A DNA stretch of 64,000 nt from a virus. Where the stretch lies: the IMG/VR virus record IMGVR_UViG_3300046001_008198, positions 1 to 64,000 of that record; one strand, given 5' to 3'. The translations under genes and the position numbers were made by a program. Position 1 is the first letter of the stretch. Every line of letters begins with the position of its first letter. Of this stretch, positions 55,412-63,517 are shown piece after piece. Under the pieces are notes generated by a model. That model made no database searches. It was not told the DNA's origin and saw only the letters and a program-made list of their open reading frames with translations.

Positions 55412-56206
55412 TTATGCATCTAGCAAATCATCTGCTGCTGAAGGTGCATTATTCTTTTCCCAAGGTAAATCACTTGCGTCTTCATCTTGCATGAATTTTT
55501 CAGCGTTTCCTGGACTAGCTGTTGGGATGTTATCTCCTGTGAATCCTCCTACTGGTTTAGCAGAACTCTTCTCACCTTGGATATGTAATACAGGATCGAA
55601 CCTTTGAACAGGTGTCTCACTTGTATCATTACCAAAAGTTTTGAATCCTTTCTCTGGCTTAGGAAGGAACAACCAGTATTGAGGGTATCCTGCCTCATTA
55701 ATTTGCTTATCTGCAGCAAGACAGAAGTTTAAGAACACATCTTTGAATGCTACTTCAGCATTGAATGCCTCACCTAATGCTTCCCATGTTGGGTAGTTTG
55801 AATCCTTGTCAAACCATTCTTGATTTCCAACAGTTTCCTGAGCGACTCTTCTCAGGAAAGCAATTGTTTGTTCAGCATCAGTCTTAGTGATCATCTCACC
55901 TGACTTCTTGTCTTTGAAAGTGAATGTACTGAAAGGAAAGTCAGATGCTTTGACTGTTCCTACACGACCAAGAAAAGTTCCTTGTGTTGGATCATTCTTA
56001 TCAATTTGAAATCCTTTGAAGTCTCCTCCAATAGGTTCTGTTTCTATACGCAATTTGACTGTTACCTCATTGCGAGTTTTCTTTTCATTGTACTTGGCTG
56101 TAATAGTTACCTCGTTGATCTTCGCTCTTACATTACCCGGGTTGATAGACATACCACCTGTTGATACTTTTTCAACACCTACTCCTTTTGTTCCGATACC
56201 TGACAT
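55412..56206 (-). CDS. Putative single-stranded DNA-binding protein (264 aa)
   Basis: The protein has a beta-rich N-terminal two-thirds, a disordered Pro/Gly/Ser linker, and an acidic C-terminal tip (DASDLPWEKN...ADDLLDA). This layout, an OB-like body with an acidic tail, is that of phage SSBs, whose tail recruits partner enzymes. It lies between primase and the Sak4-like recombinase and is followed by a strong terminator, as for an abundant protein. The OB fold is not proven from sequence. Confidence 0.6.
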   Translation of the reverse strand: MSGIGTKGVGVEKVSTGGMSINPGNVRAKINEVTITAKYNEKKTRNEVTVKLRIETEPIGGDFKGFQIDKNDPTQGTFLGRVGTVKASDFPFSTFTFKDKKSGEMITKTDAEQTIAFLRRVAQETVGNQEWFDKDSNYPTWEALGEAFNAEVAFKDVFLNFCLAADKQINEAGYPQYWLFLPKPEKGFKTFGNDTSETPVQRFDPVLHIQGEKSSAKPVGGFTGDNIPTASPGNAEKFMQDEDASDLPWEKNNAPSAADDLLDA

Positions 56207-56238
56207 GATTTACCTGTATTAAATTGTTATGTTATAAA

Positions 56239-57036
56239 TTACTTAGTCTTTGGGAAAATTTTATCCCAGTGTGTGATAAGTTCATCCTTATCATTATATT
56301 CAGAAATAAGAATATGTTCTTTTTCTAAATCTCTAAAGCGACCACCTGCTGTGGTATCTTCTGATGCATTGAAGTTAATCCAGTTCTGCTTTCCTTTTCT
56401 GTAAAGGTATCCTGCAGCATCTGCATTAAACATTGTTACAAATCTAGTACGCTTACTTAATTGTAAATCGATTTCTGTTTTATCAACTCCATCTTTGCTA
56501 ACTGTATTTGTAACACTGTGAGCAAGAATAATTAACTTTGGCGCACATCTTTCTAGCTTTTTAAGAACAGCTTCAAAGGCATCAGCTACATACTTTTGAC
56601 CTTTTCCGAAAGGAAGATTGGTTAAAGAACCGTATCTAGCTTTCCCAGATTTTGCATGTAATGAACCGTCTTCATTTTGAAGGAACCATTTCTCACCTTC
56701 AGGGGAGTTTGCATAGTTAACTTCTGCTTGCGTCATACACATCTCTTCAAGACTTGAAGCTGTATCAATGGTGATGTATTGATAAGGAGCTTTGCCTGAA
56801 GATTTAATTGCAGCATGAATTGCATCACATACCCCGTCTACATCAGAATACTTTCTGATTTGGATTGCCATTGCAGCTATTGCCAAGGAACCTTTTTCAA
56901 AGTCCAAGATTAAATTGTTGGGCAACTCAGCTACGACAGTTGTTTTACCTGTCTTAGGTCTTGAAAATAATACAAGCCTCGATGGTGATGTGATTTGTGC
57001 TGGTCTTTTTTCTGTAGGAAGATTTATTTCTGCCAT
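56239..57036 (-). CDS. Sak4-like RecA-fold ATPase/recombinase (265 aa)
   Basis: Walker A is SRPKTGKTT (residues 25-33), followed by NLILDFEKG; Walker B is YITIDTASSL. Length and layout fit the Sak4 (AAA_24) family, minimal RecA-like proteins that promote single-strand annealing together with SSB. The SSB-like gene lies 32 nt downstream and a RecE-like nuclease is encoded further along, so a complete recombination set is present. Confidence 0.85.
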   Translation of the reverse strand: MAEINLPTEKRPAQITSPSRLVLFSRPKTGKTTVVAELPNNLILDFEKGSLAIAAMAIQIRKYSDVDGVCDAIHAAIKSSGKAPYQYITIDTASSLEEMCMTQAEVNYANSPEGEKWFLQNEDGSLHAKSGKARYGSLTNLPFGKGQKYVADAFEAVLKKLERCAPKLIILAHSVTNTVSKDGVDKTEIDLQLSKRTRFVTMFNADAAGYLYRKGKQNWINFNASEDTTAGGRFRDLEKEHILISEYNDKDELITHWDKIFPKTK

Positions 57037-57037
57037 A

Positions 57038-57580
57038 TTATTTAATTGATTTGGTTACTGCTTCATTGAGCCATGCTTTTTTACTACATGGTACTCGTAG
57101 ATGTATCGCTGCGTAATCACGCAATGACATTTGTTTTGCGGGTCCATCGCTTTCCGGATCTTCAATGAGTCCGAAGTCGTAGACTTCTCCTGATTCCTCA
57201 TCATCATTCATAGGAAGTACAACAATTTCTAAAGCACTGGTCGGGACTACATATCCTAATCCTGTACTGATAGTTCTTGTTTCATACTCCTGTTTGTAAT
57301 GAGGATTATGGGGAAGTTTATATAATGTGTGAGTAGGATCTTCGGATTCATAAGCTCGGTTTACGAACTCTAAATAAATATCCTTTCCTGCCTCACATTC
57401 ACTAGGAAATAAAGTTATGACCTGTCTCTCCTTGTATTGATACACCATCTTAGGTGTGAATACAGGATCCGTGATACCTATTTGCATTAAGCCTGGTATA
57501 TGACGGAGAAGCAGGTCTGCTATCTTTTCCTTGTTTGTTTTTTCTGTGGACCCTTGACTTGGTGGTGTTACACTTACCAT
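57038..57580 (-). CDS. Unknown replication-region protein (180 aa)
   Basis: No motif recognised. The centre carries an acidic loop (NDDEESGEVYDFG) and the C terminus is basic. The gene lies one base from both the Sak4-like and the DnaB-like helicase genes, so a role in replication or recombination is likely but unproven. Confidence 0.7.
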   Translation of the reverse strand: MVSVTPPSQGSTEKTNKEKIADLLLRHIPGLMQIGITDPVFTPKMVYQYKERQVITLFPSECEAGKDIYLEFVNRAYESEDPTHTLYKLPHNPHYKQEYETRTISTGLGYVVPTSALEIVVLPMNDDEESGEVYDFGLIEDPESDGPAKQMSLRDYAAIHLRVPCSKKAWLNEAVTKSIK

Positions 57581-57581
57581 G

Positions 57582-58634
57582 TTATGCTGATATTTTTGGT
57601 CCTGGTTTTTGCATTACACCCGGAGTTGTCATTTCTTCAATGGTCATGTGTTCAAATTTAGCTCTAAAGAAACTCATTCGTGTATCGCCTGTTCGAGTCT
57701 TGAGGATGTGTGCTACCAATACGGTATCATCTTCAATAATAAATCCTTCAGGGCCATACACATCGATATGTCTTAGAGCAGGTCTATCCCATACCATTAA
57801 GAAATCCGCGTGTTGTAATAAAGCATCAGCTCCGAAGATGTCCTCATCGTTTGGATAATTTCCATACTTGTTTGGTTCACATCTAGCTGGTGTTGTGATG
57901 CTTCGATTTAATTGAGAAAGAATAACAAAGATAATAGGGTATGCTTTCTTGAGTTCGGTACATACTTCACCTAATTCATTTAACATATCCATTGTTGTTT
58001 GACCTTGACCTTTTCGAAATAAAACCGAGTGGTCAATTGTAACAAGAGTGTTACGGTAAATTACCATATCAATCTCTTGTTCATTCTTTACTCTTTTTTC
58101 GGTACGACATTTAGCTTTCATGTACTCAATGACTTCTTTGCGAAATTCTTTCACAGTCATTTGACGATCTACAATATCGATAGCGAAGTGAGATGCTTTT
58201 ACAGCATGCTCTTGACAGATAGTAAATATCTCATCGCTGAGTACTATTCCTTCTTGTTCAGCACTACATAAATACTTGTAACTTCTTTTTGTTATAGCGG
58301 AGAATTCTCTAATTTTTGAGTTTCTACCAACCATTTCCAAACTGAAATCAAGTACAGTCATGTCGAGGTCTGCATTTTCAGGAGAGAAAGCGTGACGGAC
58401 AATCATATCCTTACTCAAGGTTTTACCTCCACCTGGTCTGGATCCAATGATGTTGATTGAATGGAACTCCCATCCTTTAATACCTGCATCATTGATTTTA
58501 CCCCATGGTGTTTTCATGGTTTGGTTCTTACCTTGCTGTCCTTTCTTTAGATACACTAAAGCTTCTTGATAGTGCTTTGCGTGCGGTTTCCAACTTGGAA
58601 TGTATGTATCTGGTTTTGTAACTTTCTGTGTCAT
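57582..58634 (-). CDS. DnaB-like replicative helicase (350 aa)
   Basis: Walker A is GSRPGGGKT (residues 64-72), Walker B is TLVTIDHSVLF (Asp about 201), and motif H3 is SQLNR (240-244). The segment DIFGADALLQHADFLMVW matches the H4 loop of the DnaB family. The usual N-terminal primase-binding domain is missing; only about 50 residues precede the RecA fold. It should form a hexamer at the fork. A neighbouring 198-aa protein is coupled to it by an ATGA overlap and may be its loader or partner. Confidence 0.88.
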   Translation of the reverse strand: MTQKVTKPDTYIPSWKPHAKHYQEALVYLKKGQQGKNQTMKTPWGKINDAGIKGWEFHSINIIGSRPGGGKTLSKDMIVRHAFSPENADLDMTVLDFSLEMVGRNSKIREFSAITKRSYKYLCSAEQEGIVLSDEIFTICQEHAVKASHFAIDIVDRQMTVKEFRKEVIEYMKAKCRTEKRVKNEQEIDMVIYRNTLVTIDHSVLFRKGQGQTTMDMLNELGEVCTELKKAYPIIFVILSQLNRSITTPARCEPNKYGNYPNDEDIFGADALLQHADFLMVWDRPALRHIDVYGPEGFIIEDDTVLVAHILKTRTGDTRMSFFRAKFEHMTIEEMTTPGVMQKPGPKISA

Positions 58635-59227
58635 ACTACGCGGGTTTTAAATACCTTCTTTTCTTGAGGTATATCTCCTTGATTTAATCGATCACAATAG
58701 TTTGCCAATTCAGAAACAAGCATTTTATTCCTCTCTTTACATATAAAATACATAGCTGTTGCCATGTACATGTATGGTGGAGAAGCTTGTTGATACTCAT
58801 TGATATACATTTGGGTTGCTTTAAGCACAATATCCCAGGAGTAATCGTATTCTGTAAAGAACCATAGCATATTCTTTTCTATGTTCTTTTTATCACCCTT
58901 CGCATACTTTTTACTTGGTAGTATGCCGTCAGGAAATATATTGATAAACTTTTGTAGATTCTCAGTAAATTCTGGAGTAACCTTTGCGCTTTCGACAAGC
59001 TTCTTCTTAGTTGTAAAGAAAGCTTCTATCTTTTTTACCAATGCTATTGTTGTACTACTTAGTACTCCGTGATCGTCAAGTGTTCCTTCAGGAAGAGAAC
59101 TTCTTACTGAGTCAGGTAACTTACTTATATCCTCTGGATGAATGTACAAGTGATGCATTATACTGTATTGGTAAATAGATAGTTTTGCTTTTTTAATAGC
59201 CTCGAAAAAGTATGTTTGTTTTAACAT
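58631..59227 (-). CDS. Unknown protein coupled to the replicative helicase (198 aa)
   Basis: A helical protein with FINIFPDGILPSKKYA and WFFTEYDYSWD segments that look conserved in style, rich in Trp, Tyr and Phe. It overlaps the DnaB-like gene by 4 bp (ATGA). By position it could be a helicase loader or primase-interacting protein that replaces the missing N-terminal domain of the helicase. That is inference; no ATPase motif is present, so it is not a DnaC-type loader. Confidence 0.7.
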   Translation of the reverse strand: MLKQTYFFEAIKKAKLSIYQYSIMHHLYIHPEDISKLPDSVRSSLPEGTLDDHGVLSSTTIALVKKIEAFFTTKKKLVESAKVTPEFTENLQKFINIFPDGILPSKKYAKGDKKNIEKNMLWFFTEYDYSWDIVLKATQMYINEYQQASPPYMYMATAMYFICKERNKMLVSELANYCDRLNQGDIPQEKKVFKTRVV

Positions 59228-59252
59228 AAGGGGTTATAAAAATACAACTTTT

Positions 59253-59924
59253 TTACCACTTAATTACATCCCCAGTATTCTTTTTGAGAATAGAGTTGAT
59301 GATGTTAAAAATGTCCATGTCATTCCAATTCTTTTTATCTGGATTCGGAATAAACATTTTATAGTTGTGCTCACTTATAAGAGAACCGAATGCTTCAACT
59401 GCATCACCTACGAACACATAAATAATCCCTGTTTGGTCTTGCATTGATTCAATGATTGCTTTTGTAACAGGTCCCCATAAGATAGCATGGCTGTCAGGTT
59501 TTCCTAATGTACAAGTAGCAGCTACATTGAGCATGAGTACACCTTGCTTTACTAAATATTCAAGATTTGCTTGAGGTAAGTCTTCTGGATCTGTAGGAAA
59601 TGCATCTGCAAAGAATTTTGCATTAGCGTTCTGTACATAACCTGATAGCGCTAACCCGTCTGCTTGTCCTGATCCTTCAAATGGAAGTCCATTAATGAAT
59701 ACAACTCGTACATCATCAGGTGGACATAACATCATAGATTTGAAGATATCTTTCATCGGTGGAGTAAATGTAGCTCCTGATGTAACATCTTCCAACCATT
59801 TTGCAACCAGTGGAGTGAATATTGGATTTTTGATAATCGGTACAAGGATGTTATTCCATGGGGAATTTTCATACTTTTGTACTAACCTCTCAATGAGGTC
59901 TTCTTTACTTAATTGATTTGACAT
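59253..59924 (-). CDS. Uracil-DNA glycosylase-fold protein lacking the catalytic residues (223 aa)
   Basis: DDVRVVFINGLPFEGSGQAD matches the family I UDG segment VxVVxxGQDPYxxxGQAxG; then GLALS, QGVLMLNVAATCTLGKPDSH and ILWG follow in the right order. The catalytic Asp of GQDPY is replaced (NGLPF, L80), and the HPSPL motif appears as IPNPD, so the catalytic His is also missing. It is therefore probably non-enzymatic, perhaps a DNA-binding or processivity-type subunit. I chose the ATG at 59924; an ATG at 59972 would add 16 residues and overlap the divergent gene. Confidence 0.8.
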   Translation of the reverse strand: MSNQLSKEDLIERLVQKYENSPWNNILVPIIKNPIFTPLVAKWLEDVTSGATFTPPMKDIFKSMMLCPPDDVRVVFINGLPFEGSGQADGLALSGYVQNANAKFFADAFPTDPEDLPQANLEYLVKQGVLMLNVAATCTLGKPDSHAILWGPVTKAIIESMQDQTGIIYVFVGDAVEAFGSLISEHNYKMFIPNPDKKNWNDMDIFNIINSILKKNTGDVIKW

Positions 59925-60216
59925 GAGTGAAAAAAAGTATAAAGGGATTAAACTTGAATCTCTAATTAACATTAAAATAAGCGGAGCTTTCTATGCTGAT
60001 TTGAAGACTGTACTATTTGAGTATGTCCATGAAGGAGAAACTCAGGAAAGCGTAACTTTAATGCTGAAAAATATTCAGAATAAAACCGTAACAACTTCTA
60101 AAGAAAAGTATTGCTATCTTATAATGGCATTGCTGGCGCAAGTAGAAGCTGATGCGGCTGATCAAGGATTGATCGATGACTTTGTTAAACCTAGCGAAGA
60201 AGATCTCCAAAATTAA
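59923..60216 (+). CDS. Lone + strand small protein in the leftward replication region (97 aa)
   Basis: A well-formed 97-codon gene with a balanced alpha/beta composition (KISGAFYADLKTVLFEYVHEG) and an acidic C terminus (KPSEEDLQN). It is the only clear + strand gene between 34353 and 64000. Its ATG shares the palindrome CATG with the ATG of the UDG-like gene on the other strand, and its end overlaps the 131-aa gene by 26 bp. No family is recognised. No UDG start further from it is excluded, so the divergent layout could shift by a few codons. Confidence 0.7.
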   Translation: MSEKKYKGIKLESLINIKISGAFYADLKTVLFEYVHEGETQESVTLMLKNIQNKTVTTSKEKYCYLIMALLAQVEADAADQGLIDDFVKPSEEDLQN

Positions 60217-60586
60217 TATTTAGGAATACACCGATTTCAATTACGGTTTCAATTACATTACTGAGCTCTTCTTTAGAACAATCTGTAAAGGATCGGTATT
60301 CTCTATTGTTTGCATCGCCTGTGTATAAACCACACTTGTGTTTTAGATCGATTTTAGATGCAGCCATACTTTGACCTTGTTCTTTAGCAATTTCAGCAAG
60401 ACATGCATGAATTTTTGCAATTTGCGCTTTGGTTCCAGTATGCGATCTGATTTCGAATAGGACATCAACTGTTTCATCTTCTTTGAGGGATGCTAGAAAG
60501 AATTTATACTTTTCTTGGCACACCCCATTCTCAACGATTAGCTTTCCATCCTTTTTGTACATTTTAAGACTGAGGGACTGACTCAT
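60191..60586 (-). CDS. Unknown protein, possibly NinB-like (131 aa)
   Basis: The centre (SHTGTKAQIAKIHACLAEIA) resembles the start of NinB-type recombination proteins, which bind single-stranded DNA, but the match is weak and from memory. It overlaps the Api92-like gene upstream by 23 bp and the + strand gene by 26 bp at its 3' end. It ends with TAG. Confidence 0.6.
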   Translation of the reverse strand: MSQSLSLKMYKKDGKLIVENGVCQEKYKFFLASLKEDETVDVLFEIRSHTGTKAQIAKIHACLAEIAKEQGQSMAASKIDLKHKCGLYTGDANNREYRSFTDCSKEELSNVIETVIEIGVFLNINFGDLLR

Positions 60587-61157
60587 GGATTTTCTTTATT
60601 AAGAGTGTTGGATTGATTTCGAATTCTTCCCATGGCTTTGATGATAGTAACTCTTCCAATCGGTCGTATCTAAAATCATCTTCATCTTCATCTTCATCGT
60701 CTTCTTTAATTTCAGCTTCGGGGTTTGCAAGATACGCTTTATAACTATCAGTTGTTTTAGTAGCGCTGTATTCTTTGTTATCTAAATCTCTGAATTCAAA
60801 AAGATAATCTGTTGATAATTCGGATTCTTTGGTACAACGATATTCTCCATACATCCACATACCGCTTTCTTCTGCTGAACCTTCGCATGTAAGATTGAAA
60901 CCGTATGCTAAAAGAAATAAATCTTCTATGCTGGGTCCCCATTTACTTTGATAAGTCAGGAGAAGACTATCGCCATCTAAATCAAATTCACACTCAAATA
61001 ATGCTTTTGAATTATCCCCTACTTCAAGAAATGGTAGATAAAATCCTTCATTTTTTTGTAGTGCTATTTGACAAGACTGTTGCATTTTGGCATGTAGAAT
61101 GCTTAGAAGTTGAGGTGCTCCTTTAAATTGTACTGAGTTATAACACCAATTAGCCAT
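60564..61157 (-). CDS. Api92-like ferredoxin-fold domain protein (197 aa)
   Basis: MANWCYNSVQFKG at the N terminus is the hallmark of the Api92-like (DUF1281-type) family found in phages and plasmids; its role is unknown. An Asp/Glu run (EIKEDDEDEDEDD, about residues 154-166) interrupts the C-terminal half. The gene start overlaps exon 2 of the helicase by 8 bp. Confidence 0.75.
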   Translation of the reverse strand: MANWCYNSVQFKGAPQLLSILHAKMQQSCQIALQKNEGFYLPFLEVGDNSKALFECEFDLDGDSLLLTYQSKWGPSIEDLFLLAYGFNLTCEGSAEESGMWMYGEYRCTKESELSTDYLFEFRDLDNKEYSATKTTDSYKAYLANPEAEIKEDDEDEDEDDFRYDRLEELLSSKPWEEFEINPTLLIKKIHESVPQS

Positions 61158-61302
61158 CTTTAATAGTTTTAAATGTGTATGCTTGTTTTATTTCAACCTT
61201 GAGTTTAGCTCGCGTGATTGCTGTGTACAACCATCGGGCTTTATTCCAAGCATCGCTTAGCCAATCGGCATTAATGTAGACATGATCCCATTCCTGACCT
61301 TG
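61150..61302 (-). CDS. Dda/RecD-like helicase, exon 2 (residues 395-444 of the spliced product)
   Basis: The frame from 61302 reads QGQEWDHVYIN...ARWLYTAITRAK and ends in TAA at 61152-61150. These are the missing C-terminal motifs of an SF1 helicase: THKAQGQE (with exon 1) and YTAITRAK, motif VI. It has no start codon of its own and joins exon 1 (62335-63516) exactly in phase when the intron is removed, giving 1,182 + 153 nt and 444 residues. Confidence 0.9.
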   Translation of the reverse strand, partial: QGQEWDHVYINADWLSDAWNKARWLYTAITRAKLKVEIKQAYTFKTIKDG

Positions 61303-62334
61303 CGGTTTATTTAATTGTTATTTTTTGAGTGTGTTTATCAAACACATAACAATTACCTTCTGTTTCCATGAAGGATTGGACTATATCTTTAACATTTGCA
61401 TTACAATATGCTATGAATGATACACTGTAAGTTTTTGAGAATTTCCATTTCACATCATGCAAAGTATTATGTTTTGCTGTAGTTGTGAGCGTACTCCAAG
61501 TATGTCTATTATTAAAAAATAGATTTGCTTCAAGTGCATTTTTAAAAATTAGAATTTGATTTTCATTTTCTAAAATGATAGGTGGATGTTTTGTTTTACC
61601 TGCTTGTGGATTTCCATAACCTTTTCTTTGTTTAGATAAGTTTTCAGAGAAGCCTGTTGGTTTAGCAACACCTTTAATTTTTTTAGATATCAAATGAGAA
61701 GTAATCTTTTTAGATTCTTCTGTAAGCATTGAATATGTATCACCTCCTTTACCACCAATAGTTTGATTAGTTAAAGAGTGTTTTTGTGAATATATTTTAA
61801 TGTAATGCTTTTCTAATAGATTAGAGATAATTTCAGAACAACAATCTATTTCGGTAATTATTGCTTTTGTTGGCAATAAGTTATGTAAATAAGAAAGCCT
61901 TTTGTTCCAATTAACTGATCCTTTATTTGCAGCAGTTACTCTTCTGTAATGTGCAGATAATCTATCTTTTAATTCTAATTTAGTACAACCAATATAAAAT
62001 ATTTCATTGGTCAATGGATTACTTAATGTGTAAATCTTATGTGTGTTCATAGTTTTGATTATAAAGATAAGCTTTATGAATCGATGTTGCAAATATTACT
62101 TCCTGTTTCGGATAAAGTTTGATAACTTTTCCTACTCTACTTCCTTCCATTCTAAAAGAATGTGGTTTCGATAGTCTCTGAACCTTACCCATTTTACAAG
62201 GTCTTGGCTGCTGATTGCCCATTCGACATCTCAGTAATTTTTAAGCATTCACACTTACTCTTTGGAGTTATGTTGTAGCTTACTGAGCTTTAGGGTATTC
62301 CAGCAATTAAAGAAGTTTTATAAGACCCAAGTTA
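61303..62334 (-). ncRNA. Group I self-splicing intron (1,032 nt) in the Dda-like helicase gene
   Basis: Core elements on the - strand are GGGCAATCAGCAGCCAAG (P4/J region), GGTTCAGAGACTATC (P7), a CATTCTTTTAGAATG P8 hairpin, and AAAGATATAGTCC (P7 3' strand) far downstream. P1: exon 1 end AAGGCT pairs with the guide GGTCTT, with the U-G pair at the splice site (base 62335). P10: exon 2 start CAAG pairs with CTTG directly before the guide. The intron ends with G at 61303. Both splice sites are fixed by pairing and by the restored helicase frame. It encodes a GIY-YIG endonuclease in the P8-to-P7' interval. Confidence 0.93.
61307..62050 (-). CDS. GIY-YIG homing endonuclease in group I intron (247 aa)
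   Basis: The ATG at 62050 places the catalytic motif right at the N terminus: KIYTLSNP...FYIGCT (YTL/YIG form), followed by LKDRLSAHYRRV with the conserved Arg. A GIY-YIG domain of about 90 residues is followed by a NUMOD3-like DNA-binding region (KPTGFSENLSKQRKGYG). An in-frame TTG at 62092 is a less likely start. The C-terminal codons (KDIVQSF) overlap the P7' strand of the ribozyme, and the stop lies 4 nt before the 3' splice site. It should mobilise the intron to intronless helicase alleles. Confidence 0.88.
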   Translation of the reverse strand: MNTHKIYTLSNPLTNEIFYIGCTKLELKDRLSAHYRRVTAANKGSVNWNKRLSYLHNLLPTKAIITEIDCCSEIISNLLEKHYIKIYSQKHSLTNQTIGGKGGDTYSMLTEESKKITSHLISKKIKGVAKPTGFSENLSKQRKGYGNPQAGKTKHPPIILENENQILIFKNALEANLFFNNRHTWSTLTTTAKHNTLHDVKWKFSKTYSVSFIAYCNANVKDIVQSFMETEGNCYVFDKHTQKITIK

Positions 62335-63516
62335 AGCCTTGTGTGTGCTTGTTGCATAGCCATAGGTACTAATGATAACCGAAGATTTCCATCCGAGTAC
62401 TCGCTTGTTACCAAAATATACGGCTGTAGTAAATCTCTTATCAAATTTGAAAGAGTTTATCTTCATAAGCATTGATGGATGTAGACTTGGTTTATCAAGG
62501 TCTGTGACTAATAGAGTTTGAAACTTTCTATCGATGAATTTAGGATCGGTAGTTTCTATCTCATGTTCGATGAATACGAATGAGTAAATGCCATAGACAG
62601 GATTATTTTTAGTGCCTGTGTCAATTTCTCTTCGGAAGGTATCAAGCACAACTGGATTACGAATTACATATTGCTCACCATTGTTGTACAAGGTGTTTGC
62701 TACAGAGATAACTCTTTCATAGTCATTGATAGGGTTTTTGATTTCATCCTTGTATCTCACACCTCTGATCAATCGATTGTATTCTAATCTTTTGTTATTA
62801 GTGGATGTAAGCAGGATGTAACTTTTATTTCCTGTGATGTCAGCTATTAGTTCTGGGCTGAACTTTTTAACTACACTGAAATCTTCTGAACCGTTATCAA
62901 TTAGATGACATTCATTTGATTGACGAAGATGTGTTGCTACTTTGAGGATTGCTCCATCGTTGCGCTTTACTTCATACAAAGTGAACATCCATTCTTCTTT
63001 GAATTCCATGTTAGAGTTATTCCATGAGAATATTTGCGGGTCTTTGCCAACAGGTTCCAATTGGAATCCATCGCCCATAAATATAATCTTTGCACTTGCT
63101 TTCTTTGCTTCACTTAATAAATCAAGAAGAACTTGTTCATCAATCATAGAGCATTCGTCAACAATGTACACACGGCGAAGGTCAAGACCTTTACCTTTTT
63201 TGAACTCGCCTGTTTTTTCATCAGGACCTCCGTATAATGCTGAATGTAATGTAGAGAAAGAGGTTGAATTGTTTATAATCTTTTCTCTTAATCTTTTTAC
63301 TGCAGCATTGGTTGGAGCCATAACATCGGCTTTAAAATATACAGCTATGTTTTCAGCAATGGTTGTTTTACCAGTACCTGCATAACCGCTTAGAAGAAAG
63401 TATCTTTCTCCGCTTTTTTCCCATTCCAGTATCTTTTCTAAAGCACCCCTCTGATCCGCTGTGTATTCAATTACATTGGATCGAGAGGTGAATATATCTT
63501 TTACAATTTGACTCAT
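62335..63516 (-). CDS. Dda/RecD-like SF1 DNA helicase, exon 1 (residues 1-394 of 444)
   Basis: Walker A is GYAGTGKTT (residues 44-52), motif II is VDECS (Asp about 120), and motif III is GDGFQLEPVG (about 148-157). The exon stops in the middle of the C-terminal motif GYATSTHKA, where the intron starts at 62334 with an in-frame TAA. Spliced to 61150-61302, the product has 444 residues, close to T4 Dda (439). It should be a 5'-3' helicase used in replication initiation or fork restart. Without splicing the protein would lack the motif V/VI region and be inactive. Confidence 0.9.
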
Positions 63517-63517
63517 G

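Noticed and set aside
62051-62092. TTG-start extension of the GIY-YIG endonuclease
   Set aside because: GIY-YIG domains start right at the N terminus; the ATG at 62050 fits that.
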